64,000 nucleotides of DNA from Actinomadura syzygii (GTDB taxonomy: Bacteria; Actinomycetota; Actinomycetes; Streptosporangiales; Streptosporangiaceae). A model generated the notes under the pieces. It made no database searches. It was given only the letters and a program-made list of their open reading frames with translations, and was not told the DNA's origin. The DNA is taken from the NCBI RefSeq assembly GCF_008085905.1, contig NZ_VSFF01000008.1, positions 62,001-126,000 of the forward strand, given 5' to 3'. Shown here piece after piece: positions 45,504-53,511 of the stretch (position 1 is the stretch's first letter; every line of letters starts with the position of its first letter). The position numbers and the translations under genes are program-made.

Positions 45504-48500
45504 TCAGTCGATCAGGTGCCCCAGCGCCCTCGCCACCAGCGTCCGCTGGTCGGCGGGCGCCGCCTGCTCTATGCCGAAGCCGAGCAGGACGGTGTTCTCG
45601 GTCGCGACCGACGAGACGGAGTCGATCAGCGCCTGGGAGCGGGCGAACTCGGTGGGGTTACCGGGGCTGCCGGGCGGCGCGGGCTGGACCGTCCAGGGGC
45701 CGAGGCCGCTTTCGAAGCCCTCGGCGTCGACGGTCCCGGAGGTCGTGGTGACCTTGGTGTCGTCGATGAACAGGCCGGTTCCGCCGCTGCCGGGGTCGCT
45801 CACGTAGGCGATGGAGACCTCGACCTTCTTGCCCGCGTACGCGGACAGGTCGTACGCGACCGGGACCCAGCCGTTGGAGTTGCCGGTGATGGCGTTCCAC
45901 TGGCCGGACGATCCGGTGTTGCCGCAGGGGTTGCCCCTGGTGAGGTAGTGGCCGAGGAACGGATGCATGTCGAGGAGGTAGCCCTGCTCGCACTGTTCCG
46001 GGACGGCCGTGCTCGTCCTCCCGTTCTTGTCGGGCAGCGTCGTCCAGTCCTCGGAGCCGGCGGTGTGTGCTTCGAGGATGACGTTGTCGAAGCCCGTCTC
46101 CGTGCTGTAGGAGAGCTGGGCCTGGAGGGTCGGCGCCTGCGCGGCCGTGATCGAGGACAGGTCGATCGTCCTTGTCAGGCGGCGGTAGAGGCCGTCCTGG
46201 TGCGGGCCCGCGACGTAGTACTGGCCCTCGACGGGCTCGGTGGGCGCCGCCGCGCCCGCGTAGTCGCCCGCCTTCCAGCTGGTGAACTGCGGGAACTGGG
46301 CCTTGGGCAGGACGGTCGAGGTCACCTGGAACCCGCCCGCCTCGTTCACCGGGTTGCTCGGCGTCCCGGTGAGCTTGGCCGTGACGCCGTCGAACGGCGC
46401 CTTGTCCCCGGTGAACGCCGTCGGCGCGCCCACGCGCTGCCTGTCGTACGCGCCCAGGTAGTACTGGAAGAAGTCGTCCGACAGGAGTTCGCAGTCGTCG
46501 CGGAAGTTGCCCTTGACGACGCACGGCTTCTCAGGGTGCCCCTTGAGGCCGTAGTAGATGCCCCCTCCGTTCAGGCGGCTGACGGGGCCGTAATACCCGG
46601 TCGTCTCGCCCGCGTGGAGGAGTTTGCCGCCTTCGTTCAGGTACGACCGGACGGACAGCAGCAGGTCCTTCTCCCGGTCCGCCACCTGTGAGTCGGGCTG
46701 GTTGCCCAGGTAGGTCTTGACCGGGTCGTCGGCGGCGTCCTGGGTGAGGCGGTTGTCGCCCAGGTACCAGACGACGGCCTTGAAGTGCTTCAGGACGCCG
46801 AGGTCGTGCGGGACGCCGTCCTTGTCGATGTCCCAGACCAGCGGACGGTGCTTGGCGGCCTTGACCAGGTCGGCGTACTGCTGCGCGTAGCGGGGCTGGT
46901 TCGTCCCGGGCGGATAGGTCGGGTTGACGCCGGTGTAGTCCTCGTCGGCGATCACCAGGACGTCTGCCTTGTTCTGATCGCGGACCGTGTAGGTGAAGTG
47001 CTTGCTCTCGACGTTCTTGTGGCCCTTCTCGCCGGTGAACCACACTTCGACCTTGTCGCCGGGCTTCTGCCGCTCGATCCTGCCGCGGTACTCGGCGTAG
47101 TAGACGTTGTTCTCGTCGCCGAAGCGCTCGCCGCCGCGCCATTCGCGGACGTCTTCGGTGCGCGTACGGCCGCCGTTGACCCGGTACTTCAGCTCCTTGT
47201 CGCCGAGCGAACGGCGGATCACCGAGGCGACCTGCTGCGACGAGCCGTAGGACGTGGTGAAACCGTCCGTCTCGAAGTCGGGGGCGGTGCGTCCGACGGC
47301 GGAGACGGGCTCGTCCGGCTTCTGCGCCGACTTCCCGACCGACAGCGCGAACGGCAGGTTCTTCTGGAACTCCTTCGAGATCAGCGTCTCGTCGTCCGGG
47401 AACTCGAAGTCGCTGGCGCAGTCGCCGGGCTCCCACTGGTCGTTCGGGTCGGAGCGGGCGGCGGTCGCGCACGTCGCCATCTCCGGCGTGATCGACAGGG
47501 CGCCGTAGACGTTGTCGGCCAGGCCGTCGGTGTCGCCGTTGGTCGTGTAGAGCTGCGCGCCCAGCTCGGGCGTGTAGCCGGGGACGGCCGCGTGGTCGAT
47601 GTCGCCGAGCAGCGCGTCGTGGATCACGTCGTCCGGGCTGCGGGTCAGGGCCTGCCAGCCGACGCCGTGCAGCAGCAGCTCGGCCGCCGAGTGGTAGTTG
47701 ACCAGGTAGGACGGGCGGAGCTTCTTGTAGAGCCCCACCTGCGCTTGCGTCTCGGGCTCGGAGCCCGCCCCCTTGCCCCGGTAGGTCTGGTTGGCGGGCT
47801 GGTCGGACGAGCCCTCGTTGTCGTAGCCCCACCTGTAGGGGAAGTTGCGGTTGAGGTCGACGCCGTCCGCTCCGGTGATCTGGCCGTCGCCGTTGTTGTC
47901 GCGGGCGTTCTTGCGCCAGAGGCGGAAGCCGTCCTGGAAGGTCAGGTCGTAGCCGTCGACGTTGACGACGGGGACGAACCACAGCTCGGTCGTGTCGACG
48001 ATCTTCGTCGTCTCGGGGTTCGTGCCGTACCCCTCGACGTAGTAGTGGAGCAGGCGCCGCACCATCTCCGGAGTGATCCACTCGCGGGCGTGCTGGGCGG
48101 CCTGGTAGACGACGACCGGGCGCTTGCGGTTGCCGCGGACGTCCTTGGTGACCTTGACGGCGGTGATCGGCTTGCCCTGGAGGGACGTCCCGATGTCGAC
48201 CGCGGTGGCGATGGACGGGTGGTCGGCGGCGACCTTGACCAGCTCGTCGTGGATGTTCCCGGCGCCCGAGTAGGGGCGGAATACCTTCGGGGCGGGGGCG
48301 GCCAGCGCGCGCTGCCGCGCGTCCTTGCCGCCGACCCTCTTCACCGTCAGGCCGAGGCCCTGCCGGTTGAGAGCGGTGGCCTGGGCCTGGCTCAGCACGG
48401 CCTCGACGTGGACGGTGTCCTTCTTGGCGCCCTTGGAGAGTTTGACGTCCTCGCGGTCGAGGCCGAGGCGGTCCAGCGTGCCGACCTGGGTGGAGGTCAG

Positions 48501-48650
48501 CTCGGCGGCGTAGACGTCCACGGCCGCGCCGGACGCCGGGGACGGCTTCGGTGCGGCCGCGGCGGGGGCCGCGTTGAACGCTCCGATCAGGAGCGCGGCG
48601 GCGGCGAGGACCGGGGTCAGTCTTCGGCGCCGGAACACAGTGCGCGACAT
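45504..48650 (-). CDS. Secreted M14 zinc carboxypeptidase, large multidomain
   Basis: A 1048-residue exported protein. The Sec signal spans residues about 1-33 (arginine-rich start, then LAAAALLIGAFNAAPAAAA). The M14 domain has QHAREWITPE (His187, Glu190), DLNRNFPYRWG and NYHSAAELLLH for the third zinc ligand, and ALSITPEMA, the probable catalytic glutamate. The last about 550 residues hold a second region (DVLVIADEDYTGVNP, YYAEYRGRIE) and a jelly-roll-like region with FDNVILEAHTAG and FIDDTKV. It should trim C-terminal residues from extracellular proteins. ATG 48650 has GGGAGG. The long C-terminal part is found in large actinobacterial M14 peptidases. Confidence 0.9.
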   Translation of the reverse strand: MSRTVFRRRRLTPVLAAAALLIGAFNAAPAAAAPKPSPASGAAVDVYAAELTSTQVGTLDRLGLDREDVKLSKGAKKDTVHVEAVLSQAQATALNRQGLGLTVKRVGGKDARQRALAAPAPKVFRPYSGAGNIHDELVKVAADHPSIATAVDIGTSLQGKPITAVKVTKDVRGNRKRPVVVYQAAQHAREWITPEMVRRLLHYYVEGYGTNPETTKIVDTTELWFVPVVNVDGYDLTFQDGFRLWRKNARDNNGDGQITGADGVDLNRNFPYRWGYDNEGSSDQPANQTYRGKGAGSEPETQAQVGLYKKLRPSYLVNYHSAAELLLHGVGWQALTRSPDDVIHDALLGDIDHAAVPGYTPELGAQLYTTNGDTDGLADNVYGALSITPEMATCATAARSDPNDQWEPGDCASDFEFPDDETLISKEFQKNLPFALSVGKSAQKPDEPVSAVGRTAPDFETDGFTTSYGSSQQVASVIRRSLGDKELKYRVNGGRTRTEDVREWRGGERFGDENNVYYAEYRGRIERQKPGDKVEVWFTGEKGHKNVESKHFTYTVRDQNKADVLVIADEDYTGVNPTYPPGTNQPRYAQQYADLVKAAKHRPLVWDIDKDGVPHDLGVLKHFKAVVWYLGDNRLTQDAADDPVKTYLGNQPDSQVADREKDLLLSVRSYLNEGGKLLHAGETTGYYGPVSRLNGGGIYYGLKGHPEKPCVVKGNFRDDCELLSDDFFQYYLGAYDRQRVGAPTAFTGDKAPFDGVTAKLTGTPSNPVNEAGGFQVTSTVLPKAQFPQFTSWKAGDYAGAAAPTEPVEGQYYVAGPHQDGLYRRLTRTIDLSSITAAQAPTLQAQLSYSTETGFDNVILEAHTAGSEDWTTLPDKNGRTSTAVPEQCEQGYLLDMHPFLGHYLTRGNPCGNTGSSGQWNAITGNSNGWVPVAYDLSAYAGKKVEVSIAYVSDPGSGGTGLFIDDTKVTTTSGTVDAEGFESGLGPWTVQPAPPGSPGNPTEFARSQALIDSVSSVATENTVLLGFGIEQAAPADQRTLVARALGHLID

Positions 48651-48815
48651 CGCGCCTCCCTTGCAGGAGATCGACGTGGGGGCTGCGTGATCTTCTGCCG
48701 GGGGAGGAAAGGTGTCAATGGGCCTTTGGCGTACTAAGCCGCATTCGGTCATCCGGGCGTCGCGCGCGGTGAGCGGCGGTGTCCGGGAGCGGTCGCGGGG
48801 CCGCTCGCCCGGGGC

Positions 48816-49604
48816 CTAGCGGAGGTGGCCCGCCAGGACCGTCCGGACGAGCCGCGCCGCGAACTCCTCCGGCGCCGCGGGCAGCCGGGCGCCCGCCGCC
48901 ACCGCGTCCGCGCCCGCCAGGCGGGTGAGGAAGGCGTGCTGCTGGCAGCCGCCGAGCAGGGCCGCGGCGAGGAACGGCGGGGCGGCGTCCGGGGACAGGC
49001 GGCCCGCCCGCTGCTCCGCCTCCAGGTACCCGATCAGCGCGGCGTGGCCCATCACCGGGCCGGCCGTCGGACCGCCGGGAGGGCCGCCGGGGGCGCCGTG
49101 CGGCGGGCTCGCGCCGTCCTGGCCACTCTCGGCCCCCGCGCGCGTCTTGGCCGCCGCGTCCGTCTGTGCTTGCCCGGATCGCGGTGGGGCCGGGTGGGCC
49201 GCGCGGGCCCGCGCCCTGGCGGGGCCGTCGTCGCGCAGCCAGGCGATCAGCTCGGGGTCGGCCAGCACGGGGCCGGTCATCGGCAGCAGCTCGCCGTAGA
49301 AGCGCACCATGTCGGACGCCAGCCGGACGAGGTTCTCCTCCACCGTGCCCTGCCCGGCGGACGCGAGCAGCGCCGCCATCGCGGCGCGGGCCGTCCCGGT
49401 GACCTCGCCGAGCGCCGCCGCGAACAGGGCGGTCTTGTTGGCGAAGTGGTTGTAGAGGCTGCCCTCGGAGACGCCCGCGCTGCGTGCGATCTCCTTGGTC
49501 GTCGCCGCGACGATCCCGCGGGCGCGGATCACCTCGACCGCCGCCGCCAGGATCCGGTCCCGCATCGACCCGGCCGCCGCCCTCGCCGTCGAGCCCGCCG
49601 CCAC
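48816..49604 (-). CDS. TetR family transcriptional regulator with a low-complexity insertion
   Basis: A 262-residue TetR regulator. The DNA-binding domain is at residues about 15-60 (DRILAAAVEVIRARGIVAATTKEIARSAGVSEGSLYNHFANKTALFAAAL). The ligand-binding helices are interrupted at about residues 128-187 by an Ala/Pro/Gly-rich stretch that most TetR proteins lack. GTG 49604 is preceded by GGGAG. A 16-base palindrome of the TetR type lies 78 bases upstream, in the gap to a divergent phosphatase gene, so autoregulation and control of that gene are likely. Confidence 0.88.
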   Translation of the reverse strand: MAAGSTARAAAGSMRDRILAAAVEVIRARGIVAATTKEIARSAGVSEGSLYNHFANKTALFAAALGEVTGTARAAMAALLASAGQGTVEENLVRLASDMVRFYGELLPMTGPVLADPELIAWLRDDGPARARARAAHPAPPRSGQAQTDAAAKTRAGAESGQDGASPPHGAPGGPPGGPTAGPVMGHAALIGYLEAEQRAGRLSPDAAPPFLAAALLGGCQQHAFLTRLAGADAVAAGARLPAAPEEFAARLVRTVLAGHLR

Positions 49605-49681
49605 CCCGTCTCCCGTCGTTCGTCTCCTCGGCCGTTGCGCACAGGCCGCCTGCTCTGGACGTTAGCACGTCGCGCGATGGT

Positions 49682-49697
49682 GAGTGAGCGCTCACTC
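49682..49697. promoter_or_regulatory. TetR-type operator palindrome
   Basis: GAGTGAGCGCTCACTC is a perfect 16-base palindrome. It is close to the TGAGTGA-TCACTCA operators known for several TetR regulators. It lies between the divergent TetR gene and the phosphatase-kinase gene. Confidence 0.75.
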
Positions 49698-49765
49698 GGG
49701 AAGAGTTCCGCCGACCTTCAGCGCGGAATTCTTACACGAGGTAACGTCTCCTTTACTGCGAGTTG

Positions 49766-49796
49766 CCGGGAGCGTCTGCATCAGCTGCGCTCCCGG
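49766..49796 (+). promoter_or_regulatory. Leader hairpin upstream of the PP2C-HATPase gene
   Basis: CCGGGAGCG / CGCTCCCGG (perfect nine bases, 13-base loop) ends immediately before the AAAGGGGGA ribosome site of the gene starting at 49810. It may affect translation or mRNA stability, or be an operator. Confidence 0.45.
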
Positions 49797-49809
49797 AAAG
49801 GGGGATCGC

Positions 49810-52380
49810 ATGGTCATCACCGACCTGTTGGGTGTGGCGCGGATGGCCGCCCTCACGCTGAACGGGCGCGGACGCATCAACCACTGGGACGACGTCGCCG
49901 CCGAGCTGTTCGGCGTCGACCGCCTCCAGGCCGTCGGACGCTCGCCCGCGTCGCTCCTGCGGCTCCCGCCGGAGAACCGGGGCGCCTTCGAACCCGGGAT
50001 CTTCGGCCACGTGTGGTGCGGCGCCTGCGCCGTCCCGCGGGTCGACACCGGGGAGCGCGCCGAGGTCGGCTGGTGGGTGTACCCGATCGACGGCGGTCCG
50101 GCCGAACCCGGCGGAACGGACGTCAGCGTCCTCGCGCTGGCCACCGACCTGCGCCGACTCCGCCGGGACGGCCCCTGGGTCACCACTGGCGACCTGCCCA
50201 TCGAGCCGCCGGACGGCGCCGTCAGGCGGGAGGCCGGGGCGCGGTTGCTGCGCGTCGAGCCCGCGCTCGCGCCGCCGGGCCAGGCCCCGCGCGGCGGCGA
50301 CGGGGCCGGTGACGACGGGACCGGCGGCGACGGGGCCGGTGACGACAGGGCCGGTGACGACGGGGACGCCGTGCCGTTCGCCGTCCGGCTGGCGGAGATG
50401 CTGGCCGCGATGGGCCCGGCCGCGTCCGAGCGGATCGCGACGCGGGTCGTCGGGCTCGGCCGCCCGGCCCTGTCCCTCGGGCTGACCATCCGGTTGCCGA
50501 TCGTCCCGTGCGGCGGGGGAGAGCCGTCCGCCCCGCCGACTTCACCCGAACGGCTTTCGGAGCCCGGCCCCGCCCCGGCCGAGCCCCGGCCCGTCGCCGC
50601 CCCGCCCCGGCGCGCGACGCGGCGGCCCCGACCAGCACGCCCGCCCCGTAGTCCATGCCCGGATGCGCCGCATCCGCCCCCCGCCCCGATTCCGCGCCCT
50701 GAAAAGGGATTGGAGACGAAGGCCGTGAGGGAACCCCTGACCTACCTCGGCGAGGCCGGACAGCAGATCGGCAGCTCGCTCGACCACTTGCAGGCCGCCC
50801 GCGCGCTGGCGGAGGTGCTGGTGCCGCGGCTCGCCGACTTCGCCGCCGTCGAGCTGCTGGAGCGAGTCGTCGCCGACTCGGCGCCGCCGGTCGACGAGGT
50901 CGACGAGACTACGCAGATGCGCCGCGTCGCGGTCGTCCACAACGACGAGCCCGGCCGCTGGGACGCCGTCGTCCCCGAGGACGAGGCGCTGCTCCTCCCG
51001 CCGGGGACGCCGTTCGTCCAGGCCATGCGCACCGGACGCCCCGTGCACATCCCGCGCGTCGGGGCCGGCCGCGCCGAGGTCCTCGCCGCGTCGTTCGGCG
51101 GCCGCGACCTCGGGCCGCTGCTGACCGGGCGGGCGCTGCTGATCGTCCCGCTGATCGCGCGGGGCCGGGTGCTCGGCACGTTCGAGCTGGTCCGCAAGCC
51201 CGACCGGCCCGCGTTCGAGGAGTTCGACCTCGCCATGGTGGACGAGCTGGCCCGCCGCGCCGCGCTCTGCATCGACAACGGGCGGCTGTACCGGCGGGAG
51301 GTCCAGGTCGCCGAGGAGTTGCAGCGCAGCATGCTGCCCGACGACCCGCCGGACGTCGCGGGCGCGCGGGTCCGGTACCGGTACCGTCCCGCCGAGCAGG
51401 CCGCCCAGGTCGGCGGCGACTGGTTCGACGCGATCCCGCTGCCCGGCTGCCGCCTCGGCATCGTCGTCGGGGACGTGATGGGGCACGGCCTCACCTCCGC
51501 CGCGATCATGGGCCAGTTCCGCACCGCCGTGCGCGCCCTCGCCGGGGAGGACATGCGGCCCGCCCGGCTGCTCCGCCAGCTCGACGGCCTCGCCCGCCGC
51601 CTCGGCGAGGACTACCTCGCCACCTGCCTCTACGCGGTGTACGACCCGGTCGAGCGAGTGTGCACGTTCGCCAACGCCGGGCACGTCCCGCCGGTGCTGG
51701 TGTCGGCGATCGGCGACAGCCGCGTGCTGTCCGTCCCGCCCGGGGTGCCGATCGGGGTCGGCGGCGAGCCGTTCGAGGCGATGGAGATCGAGGTCGAGGA
51801 CGGGTCGCAGCTCGTCCTCTGCACCGACGGCCTGCTCGAACGCCGCGACCGCGACATCGAGCAGGGCCTCGACGAGCTCCGCGGCCGCCTCACCGGGGCG
51901 ACCTCCGACCTCGACCTCACCTGCGACTCCCTGCTCGACACGCTCGCCGCGGCCACCCCCGCCGACGACATCGCCATCGTCGCGGTCGGCTTCGACGGCA
52001 TCCCGAAGGACGACGTCGGCGCCTGGGAGCTCGAACCCGTGCCGAGCACCGTCCCGTGGGTCCGCGCGCAGGCCGGGGCGAAGCTCGCCGAATGGGGCCT
52101 CGAACCGCTGATCGAGACCGTCCAACTGCTGGTCAGCGAGCTGGTCACGAACGCGCTCGTGCACGGCGCCGGGTCCATCGGGCTCCGCCTGATCAGGGGC
52201 ATGACGCTGCTCTGCGAGGTCTACGACGACGGCGCCGACCTGCCCCGGCTGCGGCACGCCGACGCCACCGACGAGTCGGGACGCGGGCTCCAGCTCGTCA
52301 GCTTCCTGTCCGAACGCTGGGGGACGCACCGCGCGGAACGCGGGAAGGTGGTGTGGTTCGAGCACCGGCTGCCCGGCTGA
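49810..52380 (+). CDS. PAS-GAF-PP2C phosphatase fused to an HATPase anti-sigma-kinase-like domain
   Basis: An 856-residue signalling protein. The N-terminal PAS-like domain covers residues about 10-125 (LTLNGRGRINHWDDVAAELFG). A long Pro/Ala/Gly-rich linker follows (about 150-300). The GAF domain covers about 330-495, and the PP2C/SpoIIE phosphatase about 505-730 (AEELQRSMLPDDPPDVAGA, GGDWFDAIPL, VVGDVMGHG, LVLCTDGLLERR). The C-terminal HATPase domain has VSELVTNALVHGAG and ESGRGLQLVSF, as in RsbW-type kinases. Such PP2C-kinase fusions could set the phosphorylation of STAS proteins alone. ATG 49810 has AAAGGGGGA. It is divergent from a TetR gene with a palindrome. Confidence 0.93.
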   Translation: MVITDLLGVARMAALTLNGRGRINHWDDVAAELFGVDRLQAVGRSPASLLRLPPENRGAFEPGIFGHVWCGACAVPRVDTGERAEVGWWVYPIDGGPAEPGGTDVSVLALATDLRRLRRDGPWVTTGDLPIEPPDGAVRREAGARLLRVEPALAPPGQAPRGGDGAGDDGTGGDGAGDDRAGDDGDAVPFAVRLAEMLAAMGPAASERIATRVVGLGRPALSLGLTIRLPIVPCGGGEPSAPPTSPERLSEPGPAPAEPRPVAAPPRRATRRPRPARPPRSPCPDAPHPPPAPIPRPEKGLETKAVREPLTYLGEAGQQIGSSLDHLQAARALAEVLVPRLADFAAVELLERVVADSAPPVDEVDETTQMRRVAVVHNDEPGRWDAVVPEDEALLLPPGTPFVQAMRTGRPVHIPRVGAGRAEVLAASFGGRDLGPLLTGRALLIVPLIARGRVLGTFELVRKPDRPAFEEFDLAMVDELARRAALCIDNGRLYRREVQVAEELQRSMLPDDPPDVAGARVRYRYRPAEQAAQVGGDWFDAIPLPGCRLGIVVGDVMGHGLTSAAIMGQFRTAVRALAGEDMRPARLLRQLDGLARRLGEDYLATCLYAVYDPVERVCTFANAGHVPPVLVSAIGDSRVLSVPPGVPIGVGGEPFEAMEIEVEDGSQLVLCTDGLLERRDRDIEQGLDELRGRLTGATSDLDLTCDSLLDTLAAATPADDIAIVAVGFDGIPKDDVGAWELEPVPSTVPWVRAQAGAKLAEWGLEPLIETVQLLVSELVTNALVHGAGSIGLRLIRGMTLLCEVYDDGADLPRLRHADATDESGRGLQLVSFLSERWGTHRAERGKVVWFEHRLPG
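50293..50363 (+). repeat. 30-bp period repeat in the phosphatase-kinase linker
   Basis: The unit GGCGACGGGGCCGGTGACGA occurs at 50293 and again 30 bases later at 50323, followed by a partial third copy. It encodes a Gly-Asp-Gly-Ala-Gly-Asp-Asp linker and keeps the frame. Confidence 0.75.
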
Positions 52381-52523
52381 GCGGTCGTCGTCCGAGTTGC
52401 GTTTGTTGCCCGGCTCGCGGTTATGTGAGGTAAATGTCCCGGCGGCGACAGTTAGTTTCCAACGGTCTCGTCCGCTCAGATCGAAGGTGACGGACGCTCA
52501 TCGAGGCCGACGGGGGAACGAGG

Positions 52524-53471
52524 TTGGGTTCCAGTCTGACGCTGCCCGTGCCGGAGACGCTCTACGCCACCTACGCGCTGGCGCTGCCCGCGCCGATCTC
52601 CGACCCCGCGGTGCGGGCCAGGGACGAGGTGACGCGGCACACCGGGCCGCCGTTGCGCGAACTCGTCCTCGGGATGCTCGACAGCCCGATGCTGACCATC
52701 GACCAGCGTCCGGCGTCCGGGTTCCCGCCGCTGCCCCGCGACCTGCTCGCCGCCTACGGCGCCGCCGCTTCCGACCTCGCGGCGGTGGACGACGCCGCCC
52801 ACCTCCTCGCCGTCCGCGCCGCCTTCCGCCCGGGCCGTCCACCCGCACACGAGTGGGCGGCCCGGGCCGTCGCGGGCGCCCTCGGCGCCGCCGTGGACGC
52901 CCCCGTGATCGACGCCTTCACCCCGCAGATCCTCGGCCGGGACCACCTCCGCCGCTCCCTGCCCGGCCCGGACGGCGCCGTCCGGCTCACCGACTGGATG
53001 CTCCTCCCGCACACGGCGGGCCCGCGCGGGTTCTTCTTCACCACCAAGGGCCTCGGCCGGTACGGGCTTCCCGAACTGCAGACGGAGGACGTCCCCGCCG
53101 ACCTGGTCGAACCGTGGGGGCGGCTGCTCAACGGCCTCGCCCACCGCGTCCTCGACCTGTGGCTGAGCGCGCTGCACGCCGGCGCCCTGGTGGTGGACGT
53201 CCCGGAGGTCATCTCCGTCGGCCGCCGGGACATCGCCGCCGCCCAGGGGACGGACGACCCTGAGCACGGCGAGGTGTCCGTCCGGCTGCGCCTGGACAAG
53301 AACGCTTTGACCGTCCTGCCCGCCGGTGACGATCCGGCGGGGGGAAGGGAGCGTCAGAGGAATGGAGGAAAGCGGACCGTCCCCTCGGACGCCTCACCGC
53401 AAGAGACCGCCCCCGACAGCCTGGAGGCCCTGTGCACCGCCCTCTTCGGCACCCCCGAAGGCCGCCGTTGA
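52524..53471 (+). CDS. Unknown protein downstream of the phosphatase-kinase gene
   Basis: A 315-residue protein I do not recognise, without signal peptide or membrane segment. It looks alpha/beta. Conserved-looking stretches are REDL-like ARDEVTRHTG, MLTIDQRPASGFPPLPRDLLAAYGAA, WMLLPHTAGPRGFFFTTKGLGRYGLPELQ and RLLNGLAHRVLDLWLSALHAGALVVDVPEVISVG. The last 60 residues are hydrophilic and probably disordered. The TTG start at 52524 has GGGGGA six bases upstream. It follows the phosphatase-kinase gene by 143 bases and precedes another unknown gene on the same strand. Confidence 0.7.
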   Translation: MGSSLTLPVPETLYATYALALPAPISDPAVRARDEVTRHTGPPLRELVLGMLDSPMLTIDQRPASGFPPLPRDLLAAYGAAASDLAAVDDAAHLLAVRAAFRPGRPPAHEWAARAVAGALGAAVDAPVIDAFTPQILGRDHLRRSLPGPDGAVRLTDWMLLPHTAGPRGFFFTTKGLGRYGLPELQTEDVPADLVEPWGRLLNGLAHRVLDLWLSALHAGALVVDVPEVISVGRRDIAAAQGTDDPEHGEVSVRLRLDKNALTVLPAGDDPAGGRERQRNGGKRTVPSDASPQETAPDSLEALCTALFGTPEGRR

Positions 53472-53511
53472 AACTTGCCGATGATCTTGAAGTGAGCGCA
53501 GGATCGACATC

